Positions 1-10,762 of a DNA stretch of 42,412 nt are shown here, piece after piece (the stretch's first letter is position 1; each line of letters begins with the position of its first letter). The position numbers and the translations under genes are program-made. Source of the DNA: Pseudomonadota bacterium (GTDB lineage: Bacteria; Pseudomonadota; Gammaproteobacteria; Burkholderiales; Rhodocyclaceae); contig JAGTRS010000032.1 in assembly GCA_018262195.1 (NCBI GenBank), positions 1 through 42,412 of the forward strand. Direction: 5' to 3'. Under the pieces are notes generated by a model, which saw only the letters and a list, made by a program, of their open reading frames with translations, was not told the DNA's origin and did no database searches.

Positions 1-1378
<1,378 letters not shown>

Positions 1379-1405
1379 TAATCCGCGTCTGCAAAGGAGC
1401 TAGTA

Positions 1406-1831
1406 ATGGCTATGACTGTTCATTGTGATGTCGTCAGTGCTGAAGAATCGATCTTCTCCGGCCTGGTGGAAATCGCAGTGTTCCCCGGTGAAGCCGGGGA
1501 ACTGGGCATCCTGCCGCGTCACACGCCGCTGCTGACTCGCATCAAGCCGGGCACCATTCGTTTGAAGGTGCCCGATCAAAGCGAGTTTGAGCTGGTGTAT
1601 GTGTCCGGTGGCATGCTGGAAGTTCAGCCCGACATGATTACCGTGTTGGCTGATACCGCGATTCGCGCCCACGATCTGGACGAAGCCAAAGCACTGGAAG
1701 CCAAGAAGCGTGCCGAAGAAGCCCTGGCCAATCGGAATGCCGAAATGGATTACGCTGCAGCCGAAGCCGAACTGGCCCAAGCTGTTGCCCAGTTGCAAGC
1801 AATCCAGCGTTTGCGCAAACATACGCATTAA
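1406..1831 (+). CDS. atpC: ATP synthase F1 subunit epsilon
   Basis: Epsilon subunit of F1, 141 residues, linking the central stalk to the c-ring and restraining ATP hydrolysis. The N-terminal beta-sandwich carries the family pattern [29 protein letters not shown] and [11 protein letters not shown]; residues from about 88 onward form the alpha-helical hairpin rich in Ala, Glu and Lys. The start ATG at 1406 has an AAAGGAG ribosome-binding site just upstream; a second ATG three codons later is less well placed. It follows atpD and is followed by a strong terminator, so it is the last gene of the atp operon. Confidence 0.97.
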   Translation: MAMTVHCDVVSAEESIFSGLVEIAVFPGEAGELGILPRHTPLLTRIKPGTIRLKVPDQSEFELVYVSGGMLEVQPDMITVLADTAIRAHDLDEAKALEAKKRAEEALANRNAEMDYAAAEAELAQAVAQLQAIQRLRKHTH

Positions 1832-1851
1832 TCCGGAAAAATATCCCGGAC

Positions 1852-1879
1852 AAAAAAGGCAGCCTAGGCTGCCTTTTTC
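1852..1879 (+). terminator. Rho-independent terminator after atpC
   Basis: AAAAAAGGCAGCC and GGCTGCCTTTTT form a GC-rich stem with a very short loop followed by a T-run, 20 bases after the atpC stop. The A-run on the other side makes it potentially bidirectional, which would also serve the convergent ubiJ transcript. Confidence 0.9.
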
Positions 1880-1920
1880 TATTCCCGCTGTCATTCCCGC
1901 GAGTCGATCAGACCCAGATA

Positions 1921-2490
1921 TTAGAGCCTGGAAATTCGCTTCTCAAGACGGGCGACATCGTCTCTCAAGCGATTCACCTCATTGCCAAATTCTGTGGTTT
2001 CCAGCGTTGAAGTTAGCAAGGTCGAATCTTCGACTGCATATTCCTTAATATTCTCAGCGACCTTGCGCAGACTATTCTGAATACCGTGCACGACGGAGAG
2101 CCCAAGCAGATTCAAACGACGCGCCGGGATATTACCCAACAGTTGCGCCAAATCAGCTTCGACGTCCCATCTCAGATTGCGGAGCACAAAGGCAAAACTC
2201 TCAGCGACATCTGCTGATCCGCCCAATTTGGCGGCTGCAAACAGTTTTCCCCGGTCGAACATGGCGCGAGCGAGCGCATCCGCTGGCAGGGTAACCGTAA
2301 CATCAGGCGCGCTGGTAGAGTCAGTGCCGAAAAAAAGCCCCTGATCATCAATCGCCAGCCGAATCGATAGTCCACCTGCTTCAATTGATATCCTTGCGCC
2401 AGCATGCTGACACAATCTTTCCTTAGCCCAGTCCTCGCCCTGAATCACATGATTGAGACTACGAAGCGCAATTTCGCTGAGCGCATTCAT
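1921..2490 (-). CDS. ubiJ: UbiJ-type SCP2-domain ubiquinone biosynthesis accessory protein
   Basis: A 189-residue protein with an N-terminal SCP2 (sterol carrier protein 2) lipid-binding domain at about residues 15-110, including the family-like patterns ISIEAGGLSIRLAIDDQG and a TVTLPADALARAMF strand-helix. The C-terminus ends in a short coiled coil (NEVNRLRDDVARLEKRISRL) that is typical of UbiJ (formerly YigP). In Escherichia coli UbiJ binds ubiquinone intermediates and scaffolds the cytosolic Ubi complex. It lies 12 bases downstream of ubiE on the same strand, the usual neighbourhood (ubiE-ubiJ-ubiB); here ubiB is not downstream, since the atp operon ends convergently next to it. Identification rests on domain character and context. 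Confidence 0.87.
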   Translation of the reverse strand: MNALSEIALRSLNHVIQGEDWAKERLCQHAGARISIEAGGLSIRLAIDDQGLFFGTDSTSAPDVTVTLPADALARAMFDRGKLFAAAKLGGSADVAESFAFVLRNLRWDVEADLAQLLGNIPARRLNLLGLSVVHGIQNSLRKVAENIKEYAVEDSTLLTSTLETTEFGNEVNRLRDDVARLEKRISRL

Positions 2491-2502
2491 ATGTCTGAAA
2501 TC

Positions 2503-3240
2503 CTAGAACTTGAATCCACGGTGCAAGGCGACTACGCCCAGTGCAAGATTGAAGTACTCAACCTTTTCCAGACCAGCCTTTTCCATCATCGCCTTCAACT
2601 CTTCCTGTCCCGGGTGCACCCGAATCGATTCAGACAGGTAGCGATAGCTATCTGAGTCATTGGTGACAAGTTTGCCGACCTGGGGAATCACCTTGAAGGA
2701 GTAGAAGTCGTAGAGTGGTGCTAGCGGCTTCCAGATTTGGGAGAACTCAAGGACCAGCAAGCGACCGCCGGGACGAAGTACTCGATGCATTTCGGCCAGC
2801 GCTGCATCCTTGTGGGTCATATTGCGCAGACCGAAGGCTACGGTGACGCAATCAAACCAGTTGTCGGGGAAGGGCAGTTTTTCCGCATCACATTGCGCAA
2901 CCGGCAGCATGTAGCCTTTATCCAGCAGCCGATCACGGCCACGAGCCAGCATGGCGTTATTGATGTCGGTCAGCCAGACCTGTCCGCTCTTGCCGACTTT
3001 CTTGGAGAAGGCCAGGGAGAGATCACCGGTGCCACCGGCGACGTCAAGTACGCGCGAGCCTTCGCGTACACCGCTGCGCTGGATGGTGAAAGCCTTCCAC
3101 AGCCGGTGCATACCGCCGGACATCAGGTCGTTCATCAGGTCATATCGGCTCGCTACGGAGTCAAATACGTCGGCAACGCGGCGGGCCTTTTCCTGCTCGG
3201 CAACAGTTTCATAGCCGAAATGTGTTTTATCGTTATTCAT
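2503..3240 (-). CDS. ubiE: Ubiquinone/menaquinone C-methyltransferase UbiE
   Basis: SAM-dependent C-methyltransferase of ubiquinone (and where present menaquinone) biosynthesis, 245 residues. The UbiE/COQ5 hallmarks are all visible: THFGYETV at the N-terminus, [19 protein letters not shown], the SAM-binding glycine loop [36 protein letters not shown] and the [16 protein letters not shown] strand. I place the start at the ATG at 3240 ([11 protein letters not shown]); an in-frame upstream ATG at 3270 would overlap the DUF971 gene by 26 bases and adds ten residues not seen in the family. It follows the DUF971 gene closely and is followed by ubiJ, so the three are probably co-transcribed. Confidence 0.96.
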   Translation of the reverse strand: MNNDKTHFGYETVAEQEKARRVADVFDSVASRYDLMNDLMSGGMHRLWKAFTIQRSGVREGSRVLDVAGGTGDLSLAFSKKVGKSGQVWLTDINNAMLARGRDRLLDKGYMLPVAQCDAEKLPFPDNWFDCVTVAFGLRNMTHKDAALAEMHRVLRPGGRLLVLEFSQIWKPLAPLYDFYSFKVIPQVGKLVTNDSDSYRYLSESIRVHPGQEELKAMMEKAGLEKVEYFNLALGVVALHRGFKF

Positions 3241-3244
3241 GGTG

Positions 3245-3667
3245 TCAATGGTGGTGACCGCAGCTGCCACCAGCCGCTGGACGTGAAGAGGTATCGATAT
3301 CGCGCGACAGGCCCTGGCTATCGATCTGCTTCAGGTATTCCTGCCACAGCTCGTCGTGATGCTTGCCAAGGTTGTAGAGCATGTCCCATGAGTACAGGCC
3401 GCTGTCGTGGCCATCAGAAAATACCAGTTTCAGCGCATAGGTGCCGACAGGCTCTATTCTTTCAATGGTGACGTTACGCTTGCCAGTCTGCAGCGTTTCC
3501 TGGCCGGGACCATGGCCCCGGGCCTCGGCCGACGGGGTATAGACGCGCAGGTATTCGAAGTCGAGCGAATAGGTCTCGCCACTTTCATAAATGAGTTCGA
3601 GACGGCGGGATTTCTGGTGAAGCTTGATCTCGCTCGGTATCGGCGTATCGCGGTCAATACCTGCCAT
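3245..3667 (-). CDS. DUF971 / gamma-butyrobetaine hydroxylase-like N-terminal domain protein
   Basis: A 140-residue protein of the DUF971 (GBBH-like N) family. The family pattern is seen in [30 protein letters not shown], in the [33 protein letters not shown] block with its conserved [11 protein letters not shown], and in the LWQEYLKQI helix. The tail is His-rich (CGHHH), a possible metal contact. The function of the stand-alone domain is not established; related domains occur in Fe-S cluster carrier fusions and in gamma-butyrobetaine hydroxylase. The start ATG at 3667 has a strong GGAGG site upstream. The gene sits 4 bases ahead of ubiE, a common arrangement in betaproteobacteria, suggesting co-expression with quinone synthesis. 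Confidence 0.9.
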   Translation of the reverse strand: MAGIDRDTPIPSEIKLHQKSRRLELIYESGETYSLDFEYLRVYTPSAEARGHGPGQETLQTGKRNVTIERIEPVGTYALKLVFSDGHDSGLYSWDMLYNLGKHHDELWQEYLKQIDSQGLSRDIDTSSRPAAGGSCGHHH

Positions 3668-3729
3668 GGTGTCCTCCGGGGTTAGGGCGCTAGTTTAGCG
3701 CACTCATCCCCTGTCGGGCTCAAGATAGG

Positions 3730-5337
3730 TCAAAGTACCTGATAGCTGATCCGGTCGAAGTCGGTGCCACGCTGCAGCATGTGATTCATCCGTACTTGCG
3801 AAGTTTTGCCTTCGTCCGAATAGACATCCAAAATACGACTTGCCTGATACATCCCGGGCGGCAAGACGATTGACCCCTCTTCCTTGATCGCAGGCACCGG
3901 CGGGAGCATGAAAGCTCGCACGTAACGTTCATTGTTGCCGCTGGTTTGAGTTGCCATGCGGACGCCAAGGCCGATTGGCATGCCGGGCAGGGTGGCAACG
4001 CCAACGATCAGACCGCCCGAATCTTCCTGCATCAGCCAAGTGGCCTGTACCAACAGGAAATGCTCGCCATCGTGCGGACAAATCACCATTAATTGGCCAT
4101 GCGATATCTTCATGCCGGCACAGCTTCTGGCCAGTCTGAAACCGTTGGCAGAATGATTGATGACCGTCCATTCGTCCACCGGGAAACTGATCTTTGGCTT
4201 GATGGCCAGCTTCTGTCCGGGTTCGGCGCGTTCCCCGAAGGTGAACAGCTCGTCGCAGGCATCACGCGAATAGGTCGAGGCGGAATCCGGTTGCTCAAAT
4301 GCCTTGCTAGTCACGCAAAAGTGCATCGCCTCGAAGCCAACTGCCACTCGCGCCACGCCCTCGGTAGCAAAACGTCGGAAACGACGCGGTGAAGCCGACT
4401 GCGTCCAGGGTCTGGACAGGTGATCAAGCAAGGCGATCACATGGGCCGACGTTTCTTCTCCCAGCCCCAGTTGAGATGGCGTAATGCGCTGCCGCAACTG
4501 GCTCAGCATATGATTGATCTGCAAGCCGAGGCGCGAGGTATCAAGACGCCGTGCGTCCGGCCCGGGATCCTCAGCAACTACCGCAGGATGAAGCGGAAGA
4601 TCCTTCATCAACTGAATGACGTATGGCGGAACTTCCAGATCGTCTTCCAGCTTGTGAATGGACACCAGCGGGGCCCACATGCCGGCCCAGCGACGAATCA
4701 GATTCAAATTGCGGACGCTGTTGCTGTAGGGGCTGGCAATGTCAATCAGCAGCAACGTTGTATAGGCGGCTGCACAATGGGTCGCCTGCAGATTGCTTTC
4801 GAGAACATCCTCAACCGGCGTGTAGGCGACTCCCCATTCCTCGGCGCTTTCGTAATAGCCGTGCAGGTCCAGCCAAACACCGGGTGGCAACTCACGTCGT
4901 GCCCTGAAATGCTCGAGTATGACCATACCGGTGTAATAGATGCAACGATGCAGGATCGTTGCCACCAGCGAAACATACTGGGCATTTTGTGCATCCGGCT
5001 CCTCCAGACGGGCACACAGCGCATAGGCCTTGCCCATCTTGCGCCAGGCGGTGACCACCTGCTGAAAATAGGACTCTTCTTCGTCAGCCAAGGGAAGGGA
5101 CTTGTTGTGGTAGCGCCGAGACATCTCTTCTTCGACGAAGCACATCGGTGCCCGGGCCTGCTCCAGCAAGGCCAGCAACACGCCAGAATCTGGCGGGGCC
5201 ATCAGCAGACCATCGAGAAAACGTACCAACTGGCGTTCGGCAACCACCGGGTTGGCCAGGGACAACTGGGAGAGATAATCCATCCCCGTTCGCAAATCGG
5301 GAATAGCCAGCGGCATTTCTGTGGCGGTTGTGTTCAT
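3730..5337 (-). CDS. PilZ-like domain protein, possible c-di-GMP receptor
   Basis: A 535-residue cytosolic protein without signal peptide or membrane segments. Residues from about 30 to 290 are helical and unrecognised. The C-terminal part resembles a PilZ domain: an arginine cluster (PRRFRRF) followed by a hydrophobic strand (VARVAVGFEAMHF), then after an insertion of about 70 residues the N-x-S-x-x-G motif (NHSANG) and strands ending in LIVGVATLPG. RxxxR plus [D/N]xSxxG is the c-di-GMP binding signature of PilZ, so c-di-GMP binding is an inference. I choose ATG 5337; a GTG at 5373 would overlap the HIT gene. The gap to the HIT gene is 13 bases, so they are probably co-transcribed. The N-terminal function is unknown. 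Confidence 0.72.
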   Translation of the reverse strand: MNTTATEMPLAIPDLRTGMDYLSQLSLANPVVAERQLVRFLDGLLMAPPDSGVLLALLEQARAPMCFVEEEMSRRYHNKSLPLADEEESYFQQVVTAWRKMGKAYALCARLEEPDAQNAQYVSLVATILHRCIYYTGMVILEHFRARRELPPGVWLDLHGYYESAEEWGVAYTPVEDVLESNLQATHCAAAYTTLLLIDIASPYSNSVRNLNLIRRWAGMWAPLVSIHKLEDDLEVPPYVIQLMKDLPLHPAVVAEDPGPDARRLDTSRLGLQINHMLSQLRQRITPSQLGLGEETSAHVIALLDHLSRPWTQSASPRRFRRFATEGVARVAVGFEAMHFCVTSKAFEQPDSASTYSRDACDELFTFGERAEPGQKLAIKPKISFPVDEWTVINHSANGFRLARSCAGMKISHGQLMVICPHDGEHFLLVQATWLMQEDSGGLIVGVATLPGMPIGLGVRMATQTSGNNERYVRAFMLPPVPAIKEEGSIVLPPGMYQASRILDVYSDEGKTSQVRMNHMLQRGTDFDRISYQVL

Positions 5338-5350
5338 GTTCAATCCAGCC

Positions 5351-5782
5351 TTATTCGTTTTTTGCCAAGACACGACCCAACACCCGGGTCATTTCTTCAT
5401 TGCTCACCACAGGTCGCTGCGTAACCCCATCACGGCGCACCGCCCCCCAGACCGGCTCAGGAAAATGCCGGTCATCTCCCCAACGTGGAATGATATGCCA
5501 ATGGATATGTGGAACGACATTTCCAAAGCTGGCCAGATTGATCTTGTCCGGTGAAAACAACTGACGGACGACTATTTCGACGGCGTAGACAATACGCATC
5601 AGTACATCCCGCTCGGCCGGCTCAAGATCGGTCATCTCGCGAACGTGCTCGTTCCAGATGACGCGGCAAAAGCCCGGATAAAATGGGTCATCCACCCGGA
5701 TAACTCGGCATTGCGCCGATTGCCAGAGGACTACTCCCCCAGGATTGCTGCAAAGCTCGCAGATTTGACTGCCGATTTCCAC
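5351..5782 (-). CDS. HIT-family hydrolase
   Basis: A 143-residue histidine-triad protein, a family of nucleotide-phosphate hydrolases and transferases. The triad HIHWHIIPR (H-x-H-x-H) lies near residue 93, preceded by the characteristic NLASFGNVVPHIHWH segment. A CELC pair at the N-terminus is a likely structural zinc site, as in many bacterial HIT proteins. The start is a GTG at 5782 with a GGAG site nine bases before it. The substrate cannot be told from sequence. It is immediately upstream of the PilZ-like gene. Confidence 0.93.
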   Translation of the reverse strand: MEIGSQICELCSNPGGVVLWQSAQCRVIRVDDPFYPGFCRVIWNEHVREMTDLEPAERDVLMRIVYAVEIVVRQLFSPDKINLASFGNVVPHIHWHIIPRWGDDRHFPEPVWGAVRRDGVTQRPVVSNEEMTRVLGRVLAKNE

Positions 5783-5892
5783 GCTATGACGCTCCGGTGA
5801 GCTAAAAGGAACTACTCCGGAGTTTAAATACCATGGGCCGCCGCCGCAAACGAAAGAACAAATTCACGGTCGGCGGCCAAAAGCCGGAAAAG

Positions 5893-8800
5893 TCAGAGCA
5901 GAACGCGTTCGATGCCGCCGGTATTGGCCTTGCCGACGTATTCCGCCATCCAGTTTTCGCCGAGCAGATGCTTGGCCAGTTCGACCACGATGTAATCCGC
6001 CTTGGTACCGGCATCGTCATCGTAGCGGGACAGACCCTGCAGACAGGCTGGGCAGGAAGTCAGGATTTTGACATCGCCCTTGAAACCGTCGGCGCGCAGC
6101 TTCTCGGCGCCCTTTTCGATTTCCTGCTGCTTGCGGAACTTCACCTGGGTGGCGATATCCGGGCGGGAATAGGCGAAGGAACCGGCATCACCGCAGCAAC
6201 GGTCGGTCAGCGGCACTTCCTGGCCCATCAACGCCTTGGTCACGGCCAGCGGAGCGTAAGCCTTCATCGGCGTATGGCAGGGATCGTGGTACATGTAGCG
6301 CGTCCCTTCGACGCCTTCCAGCTTGACGCCTTTTTCCATCAGGTATTCGTGGATGTCGAGCAGGCGGCAACCCGGGAAGATCTTCTCGAACTGGTATTTC
6401 TGCAGTTGATCCATGCAGGTGCCGCAAGAAACGATCACCGTCTTGATGTCGAGATAGTTCAGCGTGTTGGCAACACGGTGGAAGAGCACGCGGTTGTCGG
6501 TCGTGATCTTCTGGCCCTTGTCTTCATCACCGGAAGCATTCTGCGGATAGCCGCAGCACAGGTAGCCCGGCGGCAGCACGGTCGTCGCTCCGACTTCGTA
6601 AAGCATCGCTTGAGTAGCCAGACCAACCTGCGAGAACAGTCGCTCCGAACCACAACCCGGGAAGTAGAAGACGGCATCCGACTCTTCGGTCGTCTTGCGG
6701 GGATTGCGGATGACCGGGATGACCTTGTCGTCCTCGATGTCGAGCAGCGCGCGTGAAGTGCGCTTGGGCAGGTTGCCCGGCATCGGCCGGTTCATGAAGT
6801 GGATGATCTGCGTCTTGACCGAAGGCGCACCAATGGTGGCCGGCGGATGGGCACGGGAATCCTGGGTCAGGCCAAATGCCTTGGCCGCCTTGTGGGCGAG
6901 GCGCTGGGCCTTGAAGCCGAAATCCATCATCACGCCACGCATCAGCTTGATGGTCGCCGGATCTTTCAGGTTCAGGTAAGTCATGGCCGCCAAAGTACCG
7001 GGGCTGGTGCGCTTCTTGTCCTGCTTGCGCAGGAAGTTGCGCATGGCGACCGAGACATCACCGAAGTCGATATCGACCGGGCAGGGCTTCAGGCAGCGGT
7101 GGCAGACCGTGCAGTGGTCGGCGACGTCGTTGAATTCGTCGAAATGCTTGAGGGAAATGCCGCGCCGGGTCTGCTCTTCGTAAAGGAAGGCTTCGACCAG
7201 CAGCGAGGTGGCGAGGATCTTGTTGCGCGGGCTGTACAGCAGGTTGGCGCGCGGTACGTGCGTCGAGCAGACCGGCTTGCACTTGCCGCAACGCAGACAG
7301 TCCTTGATCATGTCCGAAATCTTGCCGATTTCCGACTGTTCCATGATCAGCGATTCGGTGCCGAGCAGGCTGAAGGATGGCGTATAGGCATTGCCCATGT
7401 CACCGCCGGGCATCAGCTTGCCCTTGTTGAAGCGACCTTCCGGGTCGACCTTCTGCTTGTAGGCGCGGAAGGGGCCGAGTTCTTCTTCGGTCAGGAACTC
7501 CAGCTTGGTGATGCCAATGCCGTGCTCGCCGGAGATGACGCCATCCAGGCCGCGGGCGAGGTGCATGATGCGTTCGACGGCTTTGTGCGCCGTTTGCAGC
7601 ATGTCGTAGTTGTCCGAGTTGACCGGAATGTTGGTGTGCACGTTGCCGTCGCCGGCGTGCATGTGCAGTGCCACGAAGACGCGGCCGCGCAGCACCTCCT
7701 TGTGGATGGCCTCGATGCGCTCGACGATGGGGCGATAGACGCCGCCGTCGAAAATCTTGCTCAGCCGGGCATGCAGTTCGTGTTTCCACGACGTCCGCAC
7801 CGAGTAATCCTGCAGGCGGTGGAAGAGTTTAGGGTTGGCCGCCTTGTTGGTCAGCTCGCCCGCCACCACGCCGTAGGAAACGAAGCGCGATTCGGCTTCG
7901 GCCAGCGGCAGGTCGAGGTTCTCAAGCAGCCATTCCCAGCGCATCCGAACGGCTTCGACGTAATCGAGCGCCGCCTGCTGACGGTCGCCGATCAGCACGG
8001 TCTTGTCGAGGTTGGCATCGCCGGCATGCAGCGGCAGCTCGCCCTTTAGGAACTCGATCAGAGCGTCGCACAGCGCCAGCTTGTTCTGCGTCGACAACTC
8101 GATGTTGATGCGCTCGATGCCGTCACAGTAATCGCCCATGCGCGGAAGCGGGATGACCACGTCTTCATTGACCTTGAAGGCGTTGGTGTGGCGCGAGATG
8201 GCCGCCGTGCGCGAACGGTCGAGCCAGAATTTCTTGCGCGTCTCGGCGTCGACGGCGATGAAGCCCTCGGCCGAGCGCAGGTTACACATGCGAACGACTT
8301 CCGAGGCAGCGGCCATCACGGCTTTTTCATCGTGACCGACGAGGTCGCCCAACAGCACCATTTTCGGCCGGCCGTGGCGCTTGGCCTTGGTCGCGTAGCC
8401 AACTGCCTTCACATAGCGTTCGTCGAGGTGCTCAAGACCGGCCAGTTGCACACCGGAAGCCAGCCCGGCACCGCCCGGCTTGAAGTAATCGGTAATTTCG
8501 ACGATGGCCGGCACGGCTTCGCGCACCTGGCCGAAAAACTCCAGACAGACCGTCCGCGACACGGGTGGCATCTTGTGCAGCACCCAGCGGGCGGCGACGA
8601 TGATGCCATCGGTGCCTTCCTTCTGGACGCCGGGAATGCCACCGAGGAATTTGTCGGTAACGTCCTTGCCCAGACCAACCTTACGGCAGGCAGCGCCCGG
8701 CAGGGTCAGGATTTCTTCGCCGAGCAGCTTCTTGCCGCTCGGATCGAAGCGCTTGAGGCGGAATTCGACGTTTTCCTGCTCGTGGATCTTGCCGAAGTTG

Positions 8801-9768
8801 TGATTGACGCGTTCGACTTCCAGCCAGTTGCCGTCCGGATCGACCATCTTCCACCAGGCCAGGTTGTCGAGTGCGGTGCCCCACAGCACGGCCTTCTTGC
8901 CGCCGGCGTTCATGGCGATGTTGCCGCCGATGCAGGAGGCGGAAGCCGAGGTCGGGTCAACGGCGAAGACGCGACCCGCCAGCGAGGCAGCTTCGGAAAC
9001 GCGGTCGGTGACCACGCCGGCGCCGGTGCGGATCGTCGCGTACGGCGTTTCGTGGCCGGCCAGCACGAGGTCTTCGACCGGGCCGATGTCGATCAGTTTT
9101 TCGGTATTGATCACCGCCGCATAAGGCGTCAGCGGCACAGCGCCACCGGTATAGCCAGTACCGCCACCACGAGCGATGATGGTCAGGCCGGCATCGATAC
9201 AGCCGCGCACCAGATGGCCGATTTCCTCTTCGGTGTCCGGGTAGAGGACGACGAAGGGGTATTCGACGCGCCAGTCGGTGGCGTCAGTGACGTGCGAAAC
9301 ACGGGCCAGCCCGTCGAAAGCGATGTTGTCCTTGCGCGTGTGCTTGCCGAGATATTTCAGCACCTTGCGGCGCAGGTCGATGGTCTCGCCGAAGCGGGCT
9401 TCGAAACGATTGACTGCCTCCTGGGCAGCCTCGACCAAACGCTTGACCTTGGCCGAGCGCTCCGGGTCCTCCGATTCGCTCTCGGCGCGACGCTTTTCGA
9501 CTTCCTTCAGGCGGTGGCGCAGGGCGTTGACCAGCGCGTCGCGACGGTTGCGGTTGTCGAGCAGGTCGTCTTCCAGATACGGGTTGCGCTGAACGACCCA
9601 GATGTCGCCCAGCACCTCGTAGAGCATGCGCGCCGAACGGCCGGTGACGCGCTCGCTGCGCAGTTCATCGAGAACCGCCCAGTTGTCGGCGCCAAGCAGG
9701 CGGATAACGATCTCGCGATCGGAGAACGAGGTGTAGTTGTACGGGATTTCGCGCAGGCGGGCAGTCAT
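5893..9768 (-). CDS. DUF3683 / FAD-linked oxidase / 4Fe-4S / CCG-domain fusion oxidoreductase
   Basis: A 1291-residue fusion resembling GlcD and GlcF (glycolate oxidase) or a D-2-hydroxyacid (D-lactate) dehydrogenase in one chain. In order: a DUF3683 domain at about 1-130; an FAD-binding type 4 domain with [20 protein letters not shown] at about 197-216; a FAD-oxidase C-terminal domain ending in the [15 protein letters not shown] and [14 protein letters not shown] motifs; two 4Fe-4S clusters ([17 protein letters not shown] and [19 protein letters not shown]); and two cysteine-rich CCG-type modules ([22 protein letters not shown]; then [20 protein letters not shown]). It probably oxidises a 2-hydroxyacid and passes electrons to the quinone pool. 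The ATG at 9768 has only a weak ribosome-binding site. The gene is apparently monocistronic or leads into the HIT gene after 110 bases. The exact substrate is unknown. Confidence 0.93.
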   Translation of the reverse strand: MTARLREIPYNYTSFSDREIVIRLLGADNWAVLDELRSERVTGRSARMLYEVLGDIWVVQRNPYLEDDLLDNRNRRDALVNALRHRLKEVEKRRAESESEDPERSAKVKRLVEAAQEAVNRFEARFGETIDLRRKVLKYLGKHTRKDNIAFDGLARVSHVTDATDWRVEYPFVVLYPDTEEEIGHLVRGCIDAGLTIIARGGGTGYTGGAVPLTPYAAVINTEKLIDIGPVEDLVLAGHETPYATIRTGAGVVTDRVSEAASLAGRVFAVDPTSASASCIGGNIAMNAGGKKAVLWGTALDNLAWWKMVDPDGNWLEVERVNHNFGKIHEQENVEFRLKRFDPSGKKLLGEEILTLPGAACRKVGLGKDVTDKFLGGIPGVQKEGTDGIIVAARWVLHKMPPVSRTVCLEFFGQVREAVPAIVEITDYFKPGGAGLASGVQLAGLEHLDERYVKAVGYATKAKRHGRPKMVLLGDLVGHDEKAVMAAASEVVRMCNLRSAEGFIAVDAETRKKFWLDRSRTAAISRHTNAFKVNEDVVIPLPRMGDYCDGIERINIELSTQNKLALCDALIEFLKGELPLHAGDANLDKTVLIGDRQQAALDYVEAVRMRWEWLLENLDLPLAEAESRFVSYGVVAGELTNKAANPKLFHRLQDYSVRTSWKHELHARLSKIFDGGVYRPIVERIEAIHKEVLRGRVFVALHMHAGDGNVHTNIPVNSDNYDMLQTAHKAVERIMHLARGLDGVISGEHGIGITKLEFLTEEELGPFRAYKQKVDPEGRFNKGKLMPGGDMGNAYTPSFSLLGTESLIMEQSEIGKISDMIKDCLRCGKCKPVCSTHVPRANLLYSPRNKILATSLLVEAFLYEEQTRRGISLKHFDEFNDVADHCTVCHRCLKPCPVDIDFGDVSVAMRNFLRKQDKKRTSPGTLAAMTYLNLKDPATIKLMRGVMMDFGFKAQRLAHKAAKAFGLTQDSRAHPPATIGAPSVKTQIIHFMNRPMPGNLPKRTSRALLDIEDDKVIPVIRNPRKTTEESDAVFYFPGCGSERLFSQVGLATQAMLYEVGATTVLPPGYLCCGYPQNASGDEDKGQKITTDNRVLFHRVANTLNYLDIKTVIVSCGTCMDQLQKYQFEKIFPGCRLLDIHEYLMEKGVKLEGVEGTRYMYHDPCHTPMKAYAPLAVTKALMGQEVPLTDRCCGDAGSFAYSRPDIATQVKFRKQQEIEKGAEKLRADGFKGDVKILTSCPACLQGLSRYDDDAGTKADYIVVELAKHLLGENWMAEYVGKANTGGIERVLL

Positions 9769-9922
9769 GAGGCGACCAGAATCAATAGCGTTAAAGGTGG
9801 GATTTTAGCGTACCGGAGGGACACACAACGAGCACGCGTACCGTCGGACAGAAATTGGCTTCAAATGTTCTACTTATATTGATGAGAGGAGTAAAATATT
9901 CCAAAAGTTACAGCTATCCCAA

Positions 9923-10762
9923 ATGCATCGGCGACACATCCTCAGATGGCTAGGCGTTTTGCCCTTCATGCAGGGCGCGACCGCAGAAGGAGTGGAGTCC
10001 CGTCCGCTTCGATTGGGCATCATGCCCTTCAATTCGACGCTGGCCCTGTTCAAGACCCACCAACCCTTGCGCCAGTATCTGCAGAACGCATTGGGGCGAC
10101 CGATCGAGCTTTTCACCGCCGCCGACTACTTCACCTTTCTGAATAGCTCGCTGGCTGGCGAATACGACCTCCTGATCACCGGCCCGCATTTCGGCGTCAT
10201 GTGCCTGTCGTCCTATGAAGCACTGGTTCGCTACAAGGCCGTACTCCAGCCGGTCTTCGTTGTGCGTCCGAATTCAGGCATCCGTTCGCTCGATGACCTC
10301 AAAGGCAAGCGCATAGTGCTCTCCAGCCGTCTGTCGATTTCCTCGATCGGCGGGGTCAAATGGCTGCTCGACCACGGCATGCAGATGGGCCGTGATTACC
10401 AGTTGTTCGAACGCACCACCCATGGCGCGGCCGTCGCAGCGGTCGCTGTCGGCGAGCTGGATGCTGCCTTGACGACACACACCCCGCTGCAACAGGTGCC
10501 GGAGGATGTCAGGGCCAAGGTCAGCATCCTGCCCATTGATGTTCGCGTTCCGCATCTGATGACGCTTGGCCACCATCGACTGGGCAAGGCAGAACTCAAG
10601 CGAATTCGCTCTGCCTTGCTCAAGTTCGGTGCCACCGCACCGGGTCAGGCCTTCTTCCGCGAGACCGGCTATGAGGATTACGCGACGATCACCCCCGAGG
10701 ACATCGAATCGCTTGCCCCCTATGTCGCGCTGACCCGGACCTTGCTCGGGTACCCTTCATAA
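9923..10762 (+). CDS. PhnD-like periplasmic substrate-binding protein
   Basis: A 279-residue periplasmic binding protein of the phosphate/phosphonate (PhnD/SsuA/TauA-like) type. The N-terminus HRRHILRWLGVLPF followed by Ala-rich residues resembles a Tat signal (RRxFLK-like), with likely cleavage near GATAEG. The mature part shows the family patterns LRLGIMPFNS, EYDLLITGPHFGV, LDDLKGKRIVLSSRLSISSIGG and HGAAVAAVAVGELDAALTT. No permease or ATPase genes are next to it. Instead its stop codon overlaps the start of a membrane GGDEF-EAL protein (TAATG), which suggests it acts as the ligand-sensing partner of that protein rather than in transport. The ligand is not known. Confidence 0.9.
   Translation: MHRRHILRWLGVLPFMQGATAEGVESRPLRLGIMPFNSTLALFKTHQPLRQYLQNALGRPIELFTAADYFTFLNSSLAGEYDLLITGPHFGVMCLSSYEALVRYKAVLQPVFVVRPNSGIRSLDDLKGKRIVLSSRLSISSIGGVKWLLDHGMQMGRDYQLFERTTHGAAVAAVAVGELDAALTTHTPLQQVPEDVRAKVSILPIDVRVPHLMTLGHHRLGKAELKRIRSALLKFGATAPGQAFFRETGYEDYATITPEDIESLAPYVALTRTLLGYPS

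Noticed and set aside
3687..3701. Small hairpin GCGCTA-GTT-TAGCGC before the DUF971 gene
   Set aside because: The stem is only six base pairs with no T-run on the transcribed strand; too weak for a terminator call.
5338..5373. GTG start for the PilZ-like protein at 5373
   Set aside because: It would overlap the HIT gene by 23 bases; ATG 5337 leaves a clean 13-base gap.
5814..5823. Perfect palindrome ACTCCGGAGT between the HIT and FAD genes
   Set aside because: It is short, has no T-run or partner boxes, and could be chance in a 110-base gap.
5833..6756. Plus-strand open frame starting with an Arg/Lys-rich segment
   Set aside because: Most of it is antisense to the FAD/Fe-S gene; the basic N-terminus alone is no evidence of a gene.
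9858..9885. Possible promoter TTGGCT...TATATT before the binding-protein gene
   Set aside because: The spacing between the two hexamers is about 14 bases, too short for a normal sigma-70 promoter.
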